Shown here: in pieces, positions 60,808-64,000 of the stretch | Position numbering within the stretch: position 1 is the first letter of the stretch | Layout: each line of letters starts with the position of its first letter | DNA from: CAZMGB01 sp964565775 | GTDB lineage: Bacteria > Chloroflexota > Dehalococcoidia > DSTF01 > JALHUB01 | Length of the DNA: 64,000 bases | Reading direction: 5' to 3' | NCBI GenBank assembly: GCA_964565775.1 | Contig: CAZMGB010000003.1 | Coordinates: 62,001 to 126,000 of the forward strand | The notes under the pieces: model-generated | What the model saw: only the letters and a program-made list of their open reading frames with translations | What the model was told of the DNA's origin: nothing | Database searches by the model: none | Made by a program: the position numbers and the translations under genes

Positions 60808-61821
60808 TCAGGGCTTGCTTGCCCTGACCAGCGATGTGGTGGCGGGGGGCGGCAGGCGCACGACCGCGCGGTTCACGAAGCCCGTCTCCTTCATCCAGGC
60901 CATGACCTCCCTTCCGCTGTAGGAGCGGCCCTGGCCCGTGTTCACGAGCATGTTCAGCGAGAAAAGGACCGCAGAGGTAGGCGAGGTCTTGTTGGAGTTG
61001 ATGAGGTTCTCGTGAACCACCACCAGCCCTCCGGCGACCAGGGAATCGTGGGCCTTCCTAAGGAGCTGCTTGGCACGCCGGGGAGGCATGGAGTGGACCA
61101 CCGCCGACAGCAGCACCACGTCGTTGCCCTCGCCGAAGTCGTCGCGAAAGTAGTCCCCCGCCCTCGTCACAACCCGGCCCCGCAGGCCGAAGGAAGCGAT
61201 AGTCTCCTCGGCGACAGCCATGACCGGGGGCAGGTCGAAGACGATGCAGCGCAGTTCAGGGTACTTCCTGGCCAGGAAGCAGGAGTAAGTGCCGGGGCCC
61301 CCGCCGACATCGAAGAGCTGTCTGCGGCCGGTGAGGTCCAGAGCTTCCGCCAAAGCTTCGCCAGAGTACATAGCGCGGTCGTGCATCGCGAGAATGAAGT
61401 CACGGTGTATGACGGGCCCCTGTCCCGGGTCGGCGGGCGCGACAACCGGCTTGTTGGTGCGGGCCGCCTCGGCCAAGCGGCCCCAGCTTCGCCAGAGCCA
61501 GTCGCTATGGTTGATGCCGTCGCCCACGTAGGTGGGCTTGCCCTTCAGCAGGAGTTGTAGCCCCTCAGACGTGTTGCCGTAGCGATTGCCCTCCTTGCGC
61601 AGGAAACCCAGGGCCACACAGGCGTTCAGGAGCAGCTTGGCGGAGCGAGGATGGGCGCCGCAGGCCCTGGCTATCTCTCGAACCGGGAGGAGCTTCTCAC
61701 CCAGTACGTTGAACACGTCCAGCCGATTGGCCGCCATCAGCACCTTTGCCGGCTGCCAGCCGGCCATCGCCCGCGCGATGGCGTCAGGCCGAGGCCCCGG
61801 CCGCGAGGATTGCGATGTCAT
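60808..61821 (-). CDS. O-methyltransferase of the plant-type/ASMT family (methyltransferase_2)
   Basis: A 337-residue enzyme from the ATG at 61821 (GGGGGAGG upstream); an in-frame start ten codons earlier is weaker. The N-terminal winged-helix dimerisation domain has VREIARACGAHPRSAKLLLNA, and the SAM-binding domain has LFDVGGGPGTYSCFLARKYP and VIFDLPPV-type motifs, SAVVHSMPPRRAKQLL with the histidine that often acts as general base, and GGLVVVHENLI. Such enzymes methylate small hydroxylated aromatic or quinone-like compounds. The substrate is unknown. Confidence 0.88.
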   Translation of the reverse strand: MTSQSSRPGPRPDAIARAMAGWQPAKVLMAANRLDVFNVLGEKLLPVREIARACGAHPRSAKLLLNACVALGFLRKEGNRYGNTSEGLQLLLKGKPTYVGDGINHSDWLWRSWGRLAEAARTNKPVVAPADPGQGPVIHRDFILAMHDRAMYSGEALAEALDLTGRRQLFDVGGGPGTYSCFLARKYPELRCIVFDLPPVMAVAEETIASFGLRGRVVTRAGDYFRDDFGEGNDVVLLSAVVHSMPPRRAKQLLRKAHDSLVAGGLVVVHENLINSNKTSPTSAVLFSLNMLVNTGQGRSYSGREVMAWMKETGFVNRAVVRLPPPATTSLVRASKP

Positions 61822-61968
61822 AGCAGCACCTCCCCCGTCTGATGACGCCATTCTAGCACTGCGCCCCCATCCACACGGGCCTGGGAGGCGTCAGCATCCC
61901 ACCGCCGGAGACCAGGGAGCTGATATCGGCCGCTCTCGACTTCAGGCCGCCCCCACGGGCCGGCTTCG

Positions 61969-63393
61969 TCAGGCCGAGACCCGCGGCCGACGGTCGGCCC
62001 AGGGCCGCGCCTGCTCGAGCTGGGCCGCCAGCCGGAACAGAGTGGCCTCGTCGCCGAAGCGGCCCACGAAGTGGGCGCCCACGGGCAGGCCGTCGGCGTT
62101 CCAATAGAGCGGCACCGACATGGCCGGCTGGCCGGTGATGTTGCAGAGCGGCGTGAAGGGCACAAAGGCCGCCGCGCGGCCAAACCCCCGAAGAGGGTCC
62201 TCCGGGGGAGAGTCGAAGGTGCCAAGCGGAACGGGGGGCTCGCTGAGAGTGGGCGTGAGCCATATGTCGTGGTCGACGAAGAAGCGGGCGACGGTGCGGG
62301 CCATCACCTGAAGCACCGTAATCGCCATGAGATAGGCGGGCGCCGTGTGACTGCGTCCCATCTCGGCCAGCGCCCACGTGAGCGGCTCGAACTTGTCCTG
62401 GGTAGCGGCCTGACCGGTCGTCAGGGCCAGGCCATCCATCGTCAGCGTGCAGCCCGCCGACCAGACGGTGATGAACATCTGGGTCAGCGACTGCCCGTCG
62501 ACTAGTGGACTTCCCTCCACGACCTCGTGGCCGAGGTCAACGCAGAGGGCCGCCGCGTCCTTTACGGCGGCCACACAGTCGGGGTGCACCTCCGCGCCGG
62601 TGGCGGCCTCAGTCGTGAAGGCGATGCGTAGCTGACCGGGGTCGGCGCCCACCTCCTGAAGGAACGGTCGCGCCGGCGGCGGCGCCCAGTAGGGGTCGCC
62701 GATGTCGGGGCCCGAGGTCGCGTCGAGGAGGGCGGCGCTGTCCCGCACGGAACGGGTGACGGCATGCTCAGCCACCAGGCCGCCAAAGATATCGCCGAAG
62801 TCGGGGCCCAGCGGGTTGCGCCCGCGGGTAGGCTTGAGGCCGAAGAGGCCGCAGCAGGAGGCAGGGATGCGGACCGAGCCACCACCGTCGTTGCCGTGGG
62901 CCATGGGGACGATGCCCGCGGCGACAGCGGCCGCTGAGCCGCCACTGGACCCGCCCGGCGTGCGGCTCGTGTCCCAGGGGTTATGAGTCGGGCCGAAAAG
63001 GTGCGGCTCAGTGGTGGGGAGGAGGCCAAACTCCGGGGTGTTGGTCTTCCCGAGGACAATGAGGCCGGCACGCTTGTGGCGGGCAACCAGCTCGCTGTCG
63101 TGGTCCACCACGTGGTCACGCAAGAAAGCCGACCCCTCCGTCAGGCGAACGCCGGCGTACGCCGCCAGCAGATCCTTGAGCAGAAACGGGACGCCAGCGA
63201 AGGGCCCATCGGGAAGGGGGCCGAGGGCCGTCTTGCGGGCCAGGTCGTACATGGGGGTGACGACAGCGTTGAGGGTGGGGTTCAGGCGCTCAATGCGGTC
63301 GATGGCGGCGTCGACGAGCTCGATCGCCTTGACCTCCTTTCGCCGCACGAGGTCGGCCTGAGCAGTGGCATCGAGCGAGACGAGATCGTGCAT
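61969..63393 (-). CDS. Amidase signature-family hydrolase
   Basis: A 474-residue cytoplasmic enzyme with the Ser-cisSer-Lys amidase triad: the lysine in GVPFLLKDLLAAY, the glycine/serine-rich GGSSGGSAAAVAAGIVPMAHG and the nucleophile region GNDGGGSVRIPASCCGLFGLKPTRGR. The length and order fit generic amidases and GatA relatives, but no gatB/gatC is nearby, so a small-molecule amide (or 6-aminohexanoate-dimer-type) hydrolase is more likely. The ATG has AGGAGGAG upstream. Confidence 0.92.
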   Translation of the reverse strand: MHDLVSLDATAQADLVRRKEVKAIELVDAAIDRIERLNPTLNAVVTPMYDLARKTALGPLPDGPFAGVPFLLKDLLAAYAGVRLTEGSAFLRDHVVDHDSELVARHKRAGLIVLGKTNTPEFGLLPTTEPHLFGPTHNPWDTSRTPGGSSGGSAAAVAAGIVPMAHGNDGGGSVRIPASCCGLFGLKPTRGRNPLGPDFGDIFGGLVAEHAVTRSVRDSAALLDATSGPDIGDPYWAPPPARPFLQEVGADPGQLRIAFTTEAATGAEVHPDCVAAVKDAAALCVDLGHEVVEGSPLVDGQSLTQMFITVWSAGCTLTMDGLALTTGQAATQDKFEPLTWALAEMGRSHTAPAYLMAITVLQVMARTVARFFVDHDIWLTPTLSEPPVPLGTFDSPPEDPLRGFGRAAAFVPFTPLCNITGQPAMSVPLYWNADGLPVGAHFVGRFGDEATLFRLAAQLEQARPWADRRPRVSA

Positions 63394-63577
63394 CGGATTC
63401 TCCTCCTGGATCTCCGGCTTTCGGCTCCGCCACAGTGCCAGATCGCACCGGCCGGGTCAAGCCCTCAATAGTGGCTTCCTGCCACTTGCCCCGGCCGAGT
63501 TGCGGGCTGCGCTCGATAGGGAGGCCTCGCCCGAGGGCGTCGTTGCCTAGAATGGGGCGCGGGCGGCGGGCGATGAC

Positions 63578-64000
63578 CTATAGCCGGCACAGGTCGCGCG
63601 TGTCGCAGTAGTCACAGGAGGAGCCCTGGTCAGGCGTCAGAACATCCTTGCCGAGAGCCACGGCGTAAGAGATAGACTTGAATGGCCTGAGCAGCCCGGA
63701 CTGGAGCACCTCCACGCCGAGTTCGGCGGCGGGAATCAGCTCCACCAGCACGCGGTTGCCTGAGAGCGGCCAGTGCGTCGTGCCGGGATTCAGAGGGATG
63801 CTCGCCTTCACGCCTCTCGCAGCCGCCAGATTCTGGATGACGCGCTGGGCAACCTGCCCCACCTCATTGACAGCGATCGCCCCAATCAGGTCCAGCGCGA
63901 AGCCGGCTGGATAATCGCCCGCCGCGTGATGCTCCGCCACCCGTTCCTCCAGAAGAGGACCGATGGTGAAGATCGCCAGGACGACTTCGGGAGCAGCCGC
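63578..64000 (-). CDS. Partial MetH activation-domain-like protein (5' end outside window)
   Basis: The frame is open to the window end, so only the C-terminal ~140 residues are seen. Motifs match the vitamin B12-dependent methionine synthase activation domain: an N-terminal helical part (AGFALDLIGAIAVNEVGQVA), the SIPLNPGTTHWPLSGN segment that corresponds to SPGYxxWPLSxQ, LGVEVLQSGLLRPFKSISYAV, and a C-terminal CDYCDTRDLC cysteine cluster. Stand-alone proteins of this type often accompany corrinoid methyltransferases. Its partners would lie beyond the window. Confidence 0.75.
   Translation of the reverse strand, partial: AAAPEVVLAIFTIGPLLEERVAEHHAAGDYPAGFALDLIGAIAVNEVGQVAQRVIQNLAAARGVKASIPLNPGTTHWPLSGNRVLVELIPAAELGVEVLQSGLLRPFKSISYAVALGKDVLTPDQGSSCDYCDTRDLCRL

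Overview
The window is high-GC bacterial DNA with mostly tightly packed genes. A class F sortase with a sortase-type surface protein, a MecA_N-type transpeptidase, a system I cytochrome c maturation cluster and, above all, an archaellum operon fit a Chloroflexota-like bacterium, probably monoderm. No rRNA or universal marker gene is present, so the phylum is an inference.

Region by region. 1-4747 (+): end of a cytochrome c maturation cluster (partial membrane protein, ccmA, ccmB, ccmC, a ccmD-like gene, a thioredoxin-like ccmG and ccdA). 4744-8905: a cysteine-rich unknown protein, a rhodanese, cysteine synthase, a small Cys-rich unknown, and gene-poor stretches holding a dispersed repeat and the 3' half of a tRNA-Lys gene. 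8906-13350 (-): acetate handling (SatP-type transporter, an unusual acyl-CoA ligase homologue, acetyl-CoA synthetase). 13894-17601 (-): an S51-peptidase/CysRS-tail fusion and a quinol-dependent NO reductase. 17966-34598 (-): a seven-gene alpha-glucan/trehalose operon, transcribed glgE, treS-mak, malQ, glgB, treZ, GH57, treY. 34908-40213: a penicillin-binding protein, a secreted alpha/beta hydrolase and a K+ channel. 40564-46853 (+): surface-glycan genes (GT2, GT4, Gfo/Idh/MocA, GT-C-like membrane protein, AglD-like membrane protein). 46889-48791 (-): class F sortase and a cohesin-like Thr/Pro-rich protein ending in an LPSAG sorting signal.

50007-59475 (+) is the centrepiece: an archaellum (archaeal-type rotary filament) operon in a bacterial context. 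It has two tandem archaellins with duplicated 5' leaders and 3' hairpins, an ArlC/D/E-type switch protein, ArlG-like and ArlF-like stator proteins, the ATPases ArlH and ArlI and the platform ArlJ, followed by an acidic unknown protein and an M23 peptidoglycan hydrolase. A close match to a bacterial sigma-28 (flagellin) promoter lies upstream of the first archaellin. 59569-64000 (-) holds two methyltransferases, an amidase and the end of a MetH-activation-domain-like protein.

How the parts may work together: the glucan operon can cycle glucose between storage glucan and trehalose by TreY/TreZ one way and TreS-Mak/GlgE/GlgB the other. The archaellum operon supplies filament and motor, the M23 hydrolase may open the wall for it, and the glycan cluster may decorate archaellins or other surface proteins. 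These last two links are inferences from gene order.
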